DNA of 29,098 bases from DASPTB01 sp035623615 (GTDB lineage: Bacteria > Actinomycetota > UBA4738): assembly GCA_035623615.1 (NCBI GenBank), contig DASPTB010000007.1, positions 1 to 29,098 of the forward strand. Reading direction: 5' to 3'. A program made the translations under genes and the position numbers. The notes beneath the pieces were generated by a model. That model was not told the DNA's origin. It did not search any database and saw only the letters and a list, made by a program, of their open reading frames with translations. Shown in pieces: positions 7,452 through 15,081 of this stretch. Positions within the stretch are counted from its first letter, which is position 1. Each line of letters begins with the position of its first letter.

Positions 7452-9515
7452 TCAACCTCCCCCGCGGATCGGCGGGTCGTTGCCCGTGTCGAACTCGACG
7501 ATCGTCACGATCTTCGTCTGGTTGTTCCGGTGCACCCTGCGTACGCACCCCTCGAAGCCGGAAGGGATGGAGTCGCGCATTCGCTTCCCGCTCAGGCACT
7601 GTGGGATCTCGATGCACCCGCGAAGGAGCGTGACGTCGCTGAGCGGTTCGTGCGGTGGAACCCCCACCGACGAGTCCGCGCTTGTGATCAACTTGAAGCG
7701 CTCCACGTACACCTTGTTGCCCGTGATGGCCGGTGCCTCAACCAAGAAGACGTCACCGTAGGACTCGAAACCGGGCGGCTCGGCGCAGGGCGAGTCGGCC
7801 AAGTTCTGCGACGTGATCTGTCCCGTCACCGACGAGGGCGCCTGGAAGGACGCCGACTGTGTGACGTCCCCGCCGATCGGGGGCCCGGTCACTCGGCCCC
7901 CGCGGGACACATACCCGCCCGAGCAATCGCTGCACGGCTCCGTCGACGCCGACGCCTCGTTGTTGTCCGGGTTCGGATCTGACTGGAAGGCGGACACCGT
8001 TGCGTCGCTCGACACCGATCCGGGCTCACCCGGCGTCTGGACTTGCACGTCCACGGTGGCGCCGGCGCCACTGGAGAGTCCCCCGATCTCGCAGGAGACG
8101 AAGTCGCCGTCGACCGAGCACGAGCCCCGACTGGGGGTGACGGAAACGATCGACCCGTTCGAAGAAATATCGTCGCCGAACTGAACATCCGTCGCGTTCT
8201 CGGGCCCGTTGTTCACGACATCGGAGTGGAACAGAACCGTCGCGCCGGGCGAGACGGTCGCGGGTTGGGCCGACGTGGAAACGCCGACGTCGGCGCCCTC
8301 GCCCTCGCCGCCGGTCACGGTCACCTCGGCCGTCGGTCCCGTCGGCGCGACGGCGACCCCGCTCGCCGATCCCGAGGCGCTGTTGAAGTAGTCGCCGGGC
8401 GTCGATGAGGCCGAGACGTCGAAGTGCAGGCTGGCAGTTCCGGTACCCGGCACGACGAACGATCCACTCCACGTGAGTGTCTGTCCCTCGACGTCCGGGT
8501 CCGACGAGGTGAGCCCCGTCGTGGAGCCGTCCACGTATGAGAAGCCGGCCGGCAGGTCGTCGACGATCGAGGAGAGCGCCGCCGATCCGTCATTCGGGTT
8601 CTCGATTGTGATGGTATAGCCGTCCGTCTCGCCGGCCGAGACGCTGTCGCTGTCGGCGGTCTTCGTCATCGAAAGCGGAAGGCTCCCCTCGGGCGAGAAC
8701 GCGGTGATCTGCGAGTACGTCACGGAGGAGTCTGCGGGGATCGAGGTGTTCCAGCTTAGGCCTGCCCCGTTGTCCTCCGAGATGTCGCAATCGCACGTGT
8801 TGGGGAATGGCTCCTGGTCATCGATCTGGCTCCACACGCTCGCGTAGTCGGACTCGTAATAGTCGGCGCCGGACGTCACGGGGACCCAGGTCTCGATGCG
8901 GCCGCTCGCCGCCTGGCACCCGACGGACGACGACTCCGTGTCCACGACACCGGTGCCGCTGTTGGACCCCTGCAAGAAGCAGTCGCCGGCGCGGTACAGG
9001 ATCCCGGTCTGGGTCGAATCGGATGCGTTGGTGATCGTCACGTCAGTCTGGTACGCCTCGGTTCCGGTGACGTAGGAGTCCGTCTCGGTGAGGGTCAGGC
9101 CTGTGCTTCCCGCGGCGACGGTCGTCACGACTTGATAGGGATCGGCGACGGTGCCGGTGCCGGTCACTTCGGACTGTGTTTCCGGAGTGAACGGCGTGGA
9201 CGTCATCTCGATGGCGGTGTCTTCGTGGTCCAGGAAGTCGGGCGAATACAGCGTGGAGTGGCCGGCCGGGCCGATCGCGAGGAAGGTGCCGCAGTCCCCG
9301 GGTGCCACGTCGGGGGGGTACAGCTCGTAGTCGCCGTCCGCTTGATGTGCGACCTGGCAGCTCAGTTCGTTGCCCACGATGACGTCCGTGAGCGGTCCGT
9401 CCGAAGAGATGTCCCGGTACGACACGTCGGCGGTCGCCGAGGGTGCCCCCACGGCCATCGCGATCGAGGCCACCATCGCGCCGGCGAGCAGCAGCGTCCA
9501 TCCCCGCTTGGTCAC
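7452..9515 (-). CDS. Secreted DUF11-repeat protein, 687 aa
   Basis: A large exported protein. The GTG start at 9515 follows AGGAAGG and gives a textbook signal peptide (VTKRGW, hydrophobic core, SATA cleavage near residue 29). The region to about 275 has paired cysteines and reads like a beta-rich domain of unknown function. Two DUF11-type Ig-like repeats follow: about 281-401 (SMTKTADSDSVSAGE to GDYFNSASGSA) and about 408-526 (ADVGVSTSAQPATVSPG to DPNPDNNEASAS). A C-terminal unit of about 160 residues contains further cysteines. No LPxTG motif, anchoring helix or enzyme domain is seen. DUF11 repeats occur in surface and extracellular proteins of many bacteria, so an extracellular structural or adhesive role is likely but unproven. 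Confidence 0.85.
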   Translation of the reverse strand: MTKRGWTLLLAGAMVASIAMAVGAPSATADVSYRDISSDGPLTDVIVGNELSCQVAHQADGDYELYPPDVAPGDCGTFLAIGPAGHSTLYSPDFLDHEDTAIEMTSTPFTPETQSEVTGTGTVADPYQVVTTVAAGSTGLTLTETDSYVTGTEAYQTDVTITNASDSTQTGILYRAGDCFLQGSNSGTGVVDTESSSVGCQAASGRIETWVPVTSGADYYESDYASVWSQIDDQEPFPNTCDCDISEDNGAGLSWNTSIPADSSVTYSQITAFSPEGSLPLSMTKTADSDSVSAGETDGYTITIENPNDGSAALSSIVDDLPAGFSYVDGSTTGLTSSDPDVEGQTLTWSGSFVVPGTGTASLHFDVSASSTPGDYFNSASGSASGVAVAPTGPTAEVTVTGGEGEGADVGVSTSAQPATVSPGATVLFHSDVVNNGPENATDVQFGDDISSNGSIVSVTPSRGSCSVDGDFVSCEIGGLSSGAGATVDVQVQTPGEPGSVSSDATVSAFQSDPNPDNNEASASTEPCSDCSGGYVSRGGRVTGPPIGGDVTQSASFQAPSSVTGQITSQNLADSPCAEPPGFESYGDVFLVEAPAITGNKVYVERFKLITSADSSVGVPPHEPLSDVTLLRGCIEIPQCLSGKRMRDSIPSGFEGCVRRVHRNNQTKIVTIVEFDTGNDPPIRGGG

Positions 9516-9668
9516 AGTGATTCCTTCCTCTCGTCCCGGGCGTTGCCCCGACGCGACGCGGCCCCTCCACGGGGTAGTCTCCTTTCCCGGTATTTCCCCC
9601 GTCAAGGGCCAGTCGGACCAAAGCTGGAAATCGGCGGGCGTCAGGAAGCTCAGTTGCGACATAGATGG

Positions 9669-10151
9669 ATGACAACGGATAAGTCAGGACGAATCAGCGC
9701 AGGGGTCCTCCTGTGGCGTCGGCGCGACGGGCGCGTGGAGGTCCTCCTGGCGCACATGGGCGGGCCCTACTGGGTCAACAAGGACCTCGGGCACTGGACC
9801 ATCCCCAAGGGTGAGGCAGAGGAAGACGAGGAGCTGATCGCGGTCGCGCGGCGCGAGTTCGAGGAAGAGACCGGGCATCCGGTCCCCGCGGTGACGCTCA
9901 TCGAGCTCGGGACGATCCGCCAGAAGTCCGGAAAGGTCGTCCACGGATGGGCGGCCGAGGGAGATCTCGACGCCTCGACCGCGGCGAGCAACACATACGA
10001 GATGGAATGGCCGCCCCGCTCGGGCCGCATCGCGACCTTCCCCGAGATCGACCGCGTCGAGTGGTTCGAGGTGAGGCGGGCTCGCGAGAAGCTCAAAGCG
10101 GCGCAGGTCCCGTTCCTCGACCGGCTCGAGGAAGCGCTCGCTTCGCCGTAG
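9669..10151 (+). CDS. NUDIX hydrolase, COG4119-like
   Basis: A 160-aa pyrophosphohydrolase. The Nudix box GX5EX7REUXEEXGU is complete, from Gly48 to about residue 70 (REFEEETG at 62-69, with Glu65-67 region for metal binding). The flanks, SAGVLLWRR, KDLGHWTIPKGE, SGKVVHGWA and SNTYEMEWPPRSG, match the predicted NTP pyrophosphohydrolase group COG4119. It would hydrolyse a nucleoside diphosphate linked to another moiety; the substrate is unknown. The ATG at 9669 starts just before the conserved core. It is followed after 50 nt by the EamA gene, which seems to have its own -10 box. Confidence 0.92.
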   Translation: MTTDKSGRISAGVLLWRRRDGRVEVLLAHMGGPYWVNKDLGHWTIPKGEAEEDEELIAVARREFEEETGHPVPAVTLIELGTIRQKSGKVVHGWAAEGDLDASTAASNTYEMEWPPRSGRIATFPEIDRVEWFEVRRAREKLKAAQVPFLDRLEEALASP

Positions 10152-10187
10152 GGGTCACGGGGGAGCGGTCGCGCGGCGCGACCCCGA

Positions 10188-10193
10188 TAGACT
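10188..10193 (+). promoter_or_regulatory. -10 box TAGACT before the EamA gene, likely leaderless
   Basis: TAGACT ends 8 nt before the GTG at 10202, the same spacing as at the PAP2 gene, and no Shine-Dalgarno is present. Confidence 0.45.
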
Positions 10194-10201
10194 CCGGTCG
10201 C

Positions 10202-11113
10202 GTGATCTACGGGCTGACGGCGGCGATCGCGTGGGGAACGTCCGCGGTGTTCGCGACCTATGCGGCGCGGCGATCCGGCGCGTTCCTGACCGTGCTGATC
10301 GGCCAGGTGCTCGGCCTCGTCCTGCTGCTGACGCTGACGGCGGTGCTGCGTCCGTCCTTCTCCGCCGTGCACGGGAGCGTGGCCGTCGGGCTCGTGGCGT
10401 GCGGCGTCATCGGCTTGCTCGGCTATCTCACCTTCTATCGCGCGCTCGAGGAAGGTCCGGTCGGGCTCGTGAGCGCGATCGGGGCGACCTACGGAGGCGT
10501 GACGGCGGTGCTCGCCGTGCTGTTCCTCGGCGAGAGTCTGGGAACGACGGGCGCCTGGGGCGTCGCGCTCGCCGTCGGCGGCGTCACGATGGCGGCCTCC
10601 CGTTCGTCGGGCGGGAGGGTCCCCGCGATTGCGGCGGACGAGCCGCTGGTGGGCATCGCGGTCGTGCCCCAGGGCACGACGAGGTACTCGAGCGCCGGCA
10701 TCTCGTTCGCCCTCGCGTCGGCGCTCGCCTACGGCGTCGGCGGTTTCCTGCTCGGCGACTTCTCGGGACGCGCCGGATGGCTCACCGCCACGGTCGTCGC
10801 CCGCCTCGCGTCCATGGTCGTCCTGCTCGCGGTGCTGCCCTTCCTGGGGCGCCGGCCGTCGACGTGGCGCGGCGCCGGGGCAGGCTTCTGGTGGGCGCTG
10901 ACCGCCGGCGCGACCGACGTCGTGGGGATCTGCGCGTTCGCGCGCGGGGGCCAGGTCGGGCAACTGGCGGTCACGGCCGCCGTGTCGAGCGTCTACCCCG
11001 TGATCCCGGTCGTGGCAGGAATGCTGCTCTTCGGTGAGCGCCTTGGTCCCCGCCAGGCGATCGGTGTCGCGCTGATCGTCGTGGGGCTGGTGCTGCTCGG
11101 CCTCGTGTCATGA
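10202..11113 (+). CDS. EamA/DMT family permease
   Basis: A 303-aa protein with about ten hydrophobic segments arranged as two repeated EamA halves. The first spans roughly residues 1-135 (AIAWGTSAVFATYAARRSG, then EEGPVGLVSAIGATYGG). The second runs from about 160 (SFALASALAYGVGGFLLG) to the end (IGVALIVVGLVLLGLVS). Members of the drug/metabolite transporter superfamily export or import small metabolites; the substrate cannot be told here. The GTG start is preferred because a -10 box lies 8 nt upstream. The stop overlaps the ATG of the aldolase gene (ATGA), so the permease may be transcribed with, and serve, the sugar-phosphate block that follows. Confidence 0.88.
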   Translation: MIYGLTAAIAWGTSAVFATYAARRSGAFLTVLIGQVLGLVLLLTLTAVLRPSFSAVHGSVAVGLVACGVIGLLGYLTFYRALEEGPVGLVSAIGATYGGVTAVLAVLFLGESLGTTGAWGVALAVGGVTMAASRSSGGRVPAIAADEPLVGIAVVPQGTTRYSSAGISFALASALAYGVGGFLLGDFSGRAGWLTATVVARLASMVVLLAVLPFLGRRPSTWRGAGAGFWWALTAGATDVVGICAFARGGQVGQLAVTAAVSSVYPVIPVVAGMLLFGERLGPRQAIGVALIVVGLVLLGLVS

Positions 11114-12075
11114 TGCCCTCGATGCAGACGCCCCTCGGGTACGACCGGCCGCTGTTCGTGCTCGCCTTCGACCACCGGGAATCGTTCGAGCGCACGCTCT
11201 TCGGGATCCGCGGGACGCCGACGACCGAGGAACGCGCGGCGATATCCGACGCGAAGAGCGTCATCTTCGACGGCTTCCGGCTCGCCGCGTCGGCGGGGCC
11301 GGTTCCGCGGGAGGCGGCCGGCGTGCTGATCGACGAGGAGTTCGGAGCGGACATGGCGCGGACGGCCGCCGCCGAGGGTTTCGTCCTCGCCATGCCGGTC
11401 GAGCGAAGCGGGTCTGAGGAGTTCGCCTTCGAGTACGGCGAGGCCTTCGCGGAACACCTGGAGGCCTTCGATCCGACGTTCTGCAAGGTGCTCGTCCGCT
11501 ACAACCCCGAGGGCGACCGCGAGATGAACGCCCGACAGGCGCAACGGCTCGCGCGCCTGTCGGGATGGTTGCGGGAGCGCGGTCGGCGGTTCCTCTTCGA
11601 GCTGCTGGTGCCGCCGACACCCGAGCAGCTGGAGCGCGCGGGGGGCGACCGGGACCGCGTCGACCGTGAGCAGCGGCCGCGGCTGATGCTCACGGCGATG
11701 GCCGAGCTCCAGCGGAGCGGCGTCGAGCCCGACGTGTGGAAGATCGAGGGGCTCGACGATCCGGACGACTGTCGCAGGATGAGCGCGGCCGCGCGCGCGG
11801 GCGGGCGCGACCGTGTCGCGTGCGTCGTGCTCGGTCGCGGGGCCGACGAGGCGGCGGTGGATCGATGGCTGCGTGCGGGGGCGGGCGTTCCCGGGTACCT
11901 CGGCTTCGCGATCGGAAGGACGATCTGGTGGGATTCGGTGGACCGGTACCGGAGGGGCTCGCTGGATCGGACCGTCGCCGCGCAGCGGATCGCCGACCGG
12001 TACGGTCGGTTCGTCGACGTGTACCGAACGGCCGCGGAAGCGCGGGCGCGACCGAACGATCGGGGGAGGAGATGA
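11110..12075 (+). CDS. DUF2090/LacD-like class I aldolase
   Basis: A 321-aa TIM-barrel protein like the DUF2090 domain found at the C-terminus of IolC kinases, and like tagatose-1,6-bisphosphate aldolase (LacD). The N-terminus has FVLAFDHRESF. FCKVLVRYNPEGD (Lys126) matches the phosphate/substrate lysine region of LacD. DVWKIEGL holds Lys211 at the place of the Schiff-base lysine, and LGRGAD begins the late barrel region. The expected reaction is cleavage of a ketose bisphosphate or deoxyketogluconate phosphate to a three-carbon phosphate plus a second product. It overlaps the EamA stop (ATGA) and the next SIS gene (ATGA), so the three probably form one transcript. Whether the substrate is tagatose bisphosphate or an inositol-pathway acid is not decided by sequence alone. 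Confidence 0.8.
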   Translation: MMPSMQTPLGYDRPLFVLAFDHRESFERTLFGIRGTPTTEERAAISDAKSVIFDGFRLAASAGPVPREAAGVLIDEEFGADMARTAAAEGFVLAMPVERSGSEEFAFEYGEAFAEHLEAFDPTFCKVLVRYNPEGDREMNARQAQRLARLSGWLRERGRRFLFELLVPPTPEQLERAGGDRDRVDREQRPRLMLTAMAELQRSGVEPDVWKIEGLDDPDDCRRMSAAARAGGRDRVACVVLGRGADEAAVDRWLRAGAGVPGYLGFAIGRTIWWDSVDRYRRGSLDRTVAAQRIADRYGRFVDVYRTAAEARARPNDRGRR

Positions 12076-12956
12076 CGTCAGCGGTCGAGCGGGAGATCCC
12101 GACGCAGCCGGAGATGTGGCGCCGGGCAGCCGGCGTCGCCGCGACGAGCCGCCCCGCATTGCCCCCCCGAGGAGCGCTCGCGGCGGTAGTGGGATGCGGC
12201 ACCTCGTGGTTCGTCGCGCAGGCATGGGCCTGTCTGCGGGAGGCGGCGGGGGTCGGTGTCACCGACGCGTTCGCGGCCTCGGAGGCACCGACGACGCGCG
12301 CATACGACGGCGTGGTCGCCGTATCGCGCTCGGGCACGACCACGGAGGTGGCGCGGCTCCTGCGCTCCCTCCCCGAGGGGACGCGGACGACGGCGATCAC
12401 GGCCGTCGCCGACTCGCCGGTCGCGAAGGAGGCGACCGAGGTGATCCTGCTCGACTTCGCCGACGAGCGTTCGGTGGTGCAGACGCGGTTCGCGACGACC
12501 GCGCTCGCGCTGCTTCGCGCCTCGCTCGGCGAGGACCTCGACGAGGTCGCCGACGACTGCGTGGAGGCGCTGCGCCGCCCCCTTCCACAGGACCTTCCGT
12601 CCTTTCGACACTTTGTGTTCCTGGGGCACGGTTGGACCGTCGGGCTCGCGAACGAGGCGGCGCTCAAGTTCCGCGAGGCCGCCCAAGCGTGGACCGAGTC
12701 CTATCCCGCCATGGAATACCGCCACGGGCCGATCAGCGTCGCCGGCCGGGAGAGCCTCGTCTGGTCGCTCGGTGGCGTGGGGGAGGACGTGCTGGGCGAC
12801 GTGGTGACGACCGGCGCCACCGTCGTCTCCTCGGACCTCGACCCCATGGCGGAGCTCGTCGTCGCGCAGCGCGCGGCGATCGCGTTGGCCACGTCCCGGG
12901 GCCTCGACCCGGACCGCCCCCGGCATCTGACGCGCTCGGTCATCCTTCCCGAGTAG
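12072..12956 (+). CDS. SIS-domain sugar-phosphate isomerase/deaminase (GlmS/AgaS-like)
   Basis: A 294-aa protein with two SIS domains and no glutaminase domain. Motifs match the isomerase half of GlmS and AgaS: VVGCGTSWFVAQ (about 39-50), AVSRSGTTTEV (about 83-93) and LGHGWTVGLANEAALKFREA with the Glu-Ala-Ala-Leu-Lys helix in the second domain. MEYRHGP near 220 is the counterpart of the GlmS ELKHGP loop. It likely converts an amino-sugar 6-phosphate to a ketose 6-phosphate with loss of ammonia (AgaS-like). It is shorter than typical AgaS (about 380 aa). The ATG overlaps the aldolase stop and follows GGGAGGAG. It meets the LacC/FruK-type kinase tail to tail with only 11 nt between stops. Confidence 0.82.
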   Translation: MTSAVEREIPTQPEMWRRAAGVAATSRPALPPRGALAAVVGCGTSWFVAQAWACLREAAGVGVTDAFAASEAPTTRAYDGVVAVSRSGTTTEVARLLRSLPEGTRTTAITAVADSPVAKEATEVILLDFADERSVVQTRFATTALALLRASLGEDLDEVADDCVEALRRPLPQDLPSFRHFVFLGHGWTVGLANEAALKFREAAQAWTESYPAMEYRHGPISVAGRESLVWSLGGVGEDVLGDVVTTGATVVSSDLDPMAELVVAQRAAIALATSRGLDPDRPRHLTRSVILPE

Positions 12957-12967
12957 CGCTCGCGGGA

Positions 12968-13894
12968 TCAGGCCGAGATCGAGGTGGCTGCCGCGAGCTC
13001 GGCGGCGCGCTCCGGGCGCAGACGGCCGGCGCCGGGCGTCTCGGCGTTCGCCGCGGCAGCGCCGACGGCGAGCCGAAGGGCATCCGGCCAATCCGACCCT
13101 CGGTCGCGGCCGGACACGAGGCCTGCGAGGAACGCGTCGCCGCTGCCGACGGGGTACGGCCCAATGGCGCCGACGGCGCCTCGGAGCCGGGCGCCGTCGG
13201 CGATGAGGACGGATCCATTGCGCCCCAATGTGATCGCGACGGCCGCCGCGCCGGATCGTTCCGCCAGCTTCTGCGCCGCCTCGAGCGCACCGGGCACCTC
13301 GACCGGGGCCCCGAGGACGTCCGCCGCCTCGGTCTCGTTCACCTTCACCAGATCGGGGGACGCCTCGAGGGCCCGGAGCAGGGCGGCACCCCTCGCGTCG
13401 ACGGCGACCGAGGCGCCGGCATCCCGGGCCACGGCGATCATCCGCGGGTAGGCGTCGTCGGGAGCACCCGGCGGCGTGCTGCCCGAGAGCGTCACCCAGC
13501 CGCCCGGCTCGATCGTCCGGCGAAGTGCCTCCTCGAGCGACTTCCAGTCCGCGGCCGTGACGGGCGTTCCGTCCTCGTAGAACTCGGTGAGCCCGCCCGT
13601 CTCCCGGTCGGCGACCGAGAGCGAGGATCGCGTCTCTCCGGTGACGGCCCACGCCGCCTCCGACACGACGCCCTCGGCCTGCAGCGCCTCCTCGATCCAT
13701 CGTCCCGCGTGTCCCGCGAGGAGCGGCACCGCGATCACGCGGGCGCCGAGCGCGGCCGCGGCCCGGGCGACGTTCAGCCCCTTTCCGCCGGGCACGGCGA
13801 CGAACTTCTCGGGACGATGGATGCTCCCCCTGCGGACACGGGAGGTCTCGAAGAGCTTGTCGATCGAGGGGTTGGCCGCGACACAGACGATCAT
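12968..13894 (-). CDS. PfkB kinase of the LacC/FruK group (tagatose-6-P or fructose-1-P kinase)
   Basis: A 308-aa hexose-phosphate kinase. The N-terminus MIVCVAANPSIDK, the substrate motif PGGKGLNVARA (35-45) and LSGSTPPGAPD (about 137-147) are typical of the 1-phosphofructokinase/tagatose-6-phosphate kinase branch. The catalytic Asp253 lies in PVGSGDAFLAG, with VG where many PfkB kinases have TG. It would transfer phosphate from ATP to make a ketose 1,6-bisphosphate, exactly what the LacD-like aldolase next door would split. Its ATG overlaps the TGA of the upstream PfkB gene (ATGA), so the two kinases are co-transcribed. Which phosphosugar it uses cannot be decided by eye. Confidence 0.87.
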   Translation of the reverse strand: MIVCVAANPSIDKLFETSRVRRGSIHRPEKFVAVPGGKGLNVARAAAALGARVIAVPLLAGHAGRWIEEALQAEGVVSEAAWAVTGETRSSLSVADRETGGLTEFYEDGTPVTAADWKSLEEALRRTIEPGGWVTLSGSTPPGAPDDAYPRMIAVARDAGASVAVDARGAALLRALEASPDLVKVNETEAADVLGAPVEVPGALEAAQKLAERSGAAAVAITLGRNGSVLIADGARLRGAVGAIGPYPVGSGDAFLAGLVSGRDRGSDWPDALRLAVGAAAANAETPGAGRLRPERAAELAAATSISA

Positions 13895-14835
13895 GCCCGC
13901 TCGGCTGCCAGCGCGGCCGCTGCGCGCAGCGCCTCCTCGCGGTCCGGCTGTGCGCTTGTCCCGCCGACGCCCCGGGTGGACAGCGCTCCGCACGCGCATG
14001 CGAGCGCCATCGTCTCCTCGAGCGGACGATCCTCGACGATCCCCGCGATGAATCCCGCGGCGAAGCTGTCGCCCGCGCCGGTCGCGTCGACGGCGTCCAC
14101 CTCGGGAGAGGGCGAGCGGACCACCTCGTCGCCACGCACCGCGACCGCGCCCTCGGCGCCGAGCTTCACGACCACCGTCTTGGGTCCCTGCGCGGCGATC
14201 GCGCGCGCGGCCGCGACGGGATCTCGCTCGCCGCTCACCTGTGCGGCCTCTTCGCGGTTGGGAAGAAAGACGTCCAGGTGGCGCAGGGCCTCGCGGAGCC
14301 CCGCGCTCCATCGCTCGTCGGGATCCCAGTTCGTATCGAGCGACGTCGTCGCGCCCACGGCTCGTGCACGTTCCAACAGCCCGGGGAGCCCCGGCTGCAG
14401 GCGCGGCTGCAGGAAATACGAGCTCACGTGGACGTGGCGCACCTCGCTCGCGACACCCAGGTCGACGTCATCCGCCGAGAGATCGTGGATCGCGCCGGGG
14501 GCGGTGAGCTGCGCGCGGTCGTCCCCTCGATCGAGCACGACGGTCACGCCGGTGCGCCGACCGGGATGAACGCGGCACGTGGAAACGTCGATGTCGCGTT
14601 CGGCGAGTGCGTCCAGCATGAAGTGCCCGAAGACATCGTCGCCCACCGAACCCGCAAGCGCCGTTCTGAGCCCGAGCCGCGCTGCGCCGCACGCGACGAT
14701 CGACGCGGAGCCGCCGATCGTCAGCACGGCGTCGTCGACGAGCTGCTCGGCCTGGCCGAACGCGGGTGGCGCGCACCCCACGAGGATGAGGTCGGGGTTG
14801 CAGTCTCCGATCACGAGCAGGTCGACCGCGCTCAC
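13891..14835 (-). CDS. PfkB-family sugar kinase, ribokinase type
   Basis: A 314-aa kinase. LTIGGSASIVACGAARLG (about 38-55) is the PfkB N-terminal signature and DAVDATGAGDSFAAGF (about 247-262) the C-terminal one, with catalytic Asp256. LPNREEA (191-197) is also typical of the family. It most resembles ribokinase/2-keto-3-deoxygluconate-type kinases that act on free sugars or nucleosides; the substrate is unknown. The start is a GTG lying 10 nt after a TAGTGT -10 box, so the transcript seems leaderless. It is the first gene of a two-kinase operon. In this setting it may supply the phosphorylated sugar that the SIS isomerase uses, which is inference. Confidence 0.88.
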   Translation of the reverse strand: MSAVDLLVIGDCNPDLILVGCAPPAFGQAEQLVDDAVLTIGGSASIVACGAARLGLRTALAGSVGDDVFGHFMLDALAERDIDVSTCRVHPGRRTGVTVVLDRGDDRAQLTAPGAIHDLSADDVDLGVASEVRHVHVSSYFLQPRLQPGLPGLLERARAVGATTSLDTNWDPDERWSAGLREALRHLDVFLPNREEAAQVSGERDPVAAARAIAAQGPKTVVVKLGAEGAVAVRGDEVVRSPSPEVDAVDATGAGDSFAAGFIAGIVEDRPLEETMALACACGALSTRGVGGTSAQPDREEALRAAAALAAERA

Positions 14836-14845
14836 ACTGCGGCAC

Positions 14846-14851
14846 ACACTA
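14846..14851 (-). promoter_or_regulatory. -10 box TAGTGT of the kinase operon, likely leaderless
   Basis: TAGTGT on the minus strand ends 10 nt before the GTG at 14835, and there is no Shine-Dalgarno. Confidence 0.45.
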
Positions 14852-14900
14852 CCCGAGGCGCGTCGGCGTCCCCGGATCGACGGCGGCCACCGGCCCGGTG

Positions 14901-14906
14901 TAGGCT
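14901..14906 (+). promoter_or_regulatory. -10 box TAGGCT upstream of the 39-aa gene
   Basis: TAGGCT lies 55 nt before the ATG at 14962, back to back with the kinase promoter. No strong -35 is seen. Confidence 0.4.
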
Positions 14907-14961
14907 GCGGCGGGCCGACCGGGCGGCACGCGGTGGCCCGTCGGAAAGGAGACGACGAACG

Positions 14962-15081
14962 ATGCTCACGGCGATGCTCGCGGCTGGGCGAGGGGGATGG
15001 ATCGTGGGTCTCCTCGTCCTCGCGTTCGTGGCGTTCGCGGCGTACTCGATCTGGTTCATGTTCTTCAAAGTGGGGAAGTGA
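14962..15081 (+). CDS. 39-aa single-pass membrane peptide
   Basis: A short ORF with a near-perfect Shine-Dalgarno (GGAAAGGAG at about 14943-14951) and its own candidate -10 box. After a short MLTAMLAAGRGG start, one hydrophobic helix (about residues 13-34) leads to a basic end, FKVGK. The product should sit in the cytoplasmic membrane. No family is recognised. Its last 17 bases overlap the 3' end of ygfZ on the other strand, so the genes converge. It is below the size limit of many gene callers. The strong ribosome binding site and clean transmembrane profile make it credible. Confidence 0.65.
   Translation: MLTAMLAAGRGGWIVGLLVLAFVAFAAYSIWFMFFKVGK

Noticed and set aside
4646..7982. Long plus-strand frames (719 and 693 codons) over the lipid kinase and SulP region
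   Set aside because: Antisense shadows of the kinase and SulP genes; only the part from 6757 to 7407 in a different frame is a real gene (PAP2).
12078..14135. Long minus-strand open frame (685 codons) opposite the SIS gene
   Set aside because: Shadow of the SIS and LacC/FruK-type genes; Arg-rich and without any domain.
11813..14569. Long plus-strand open frame (918 codons) over the sugar block
   Set aside because: No recognisable protein. It crosses four well-supported genes on both strands, and the composition is typical of a high-GC empty frame.
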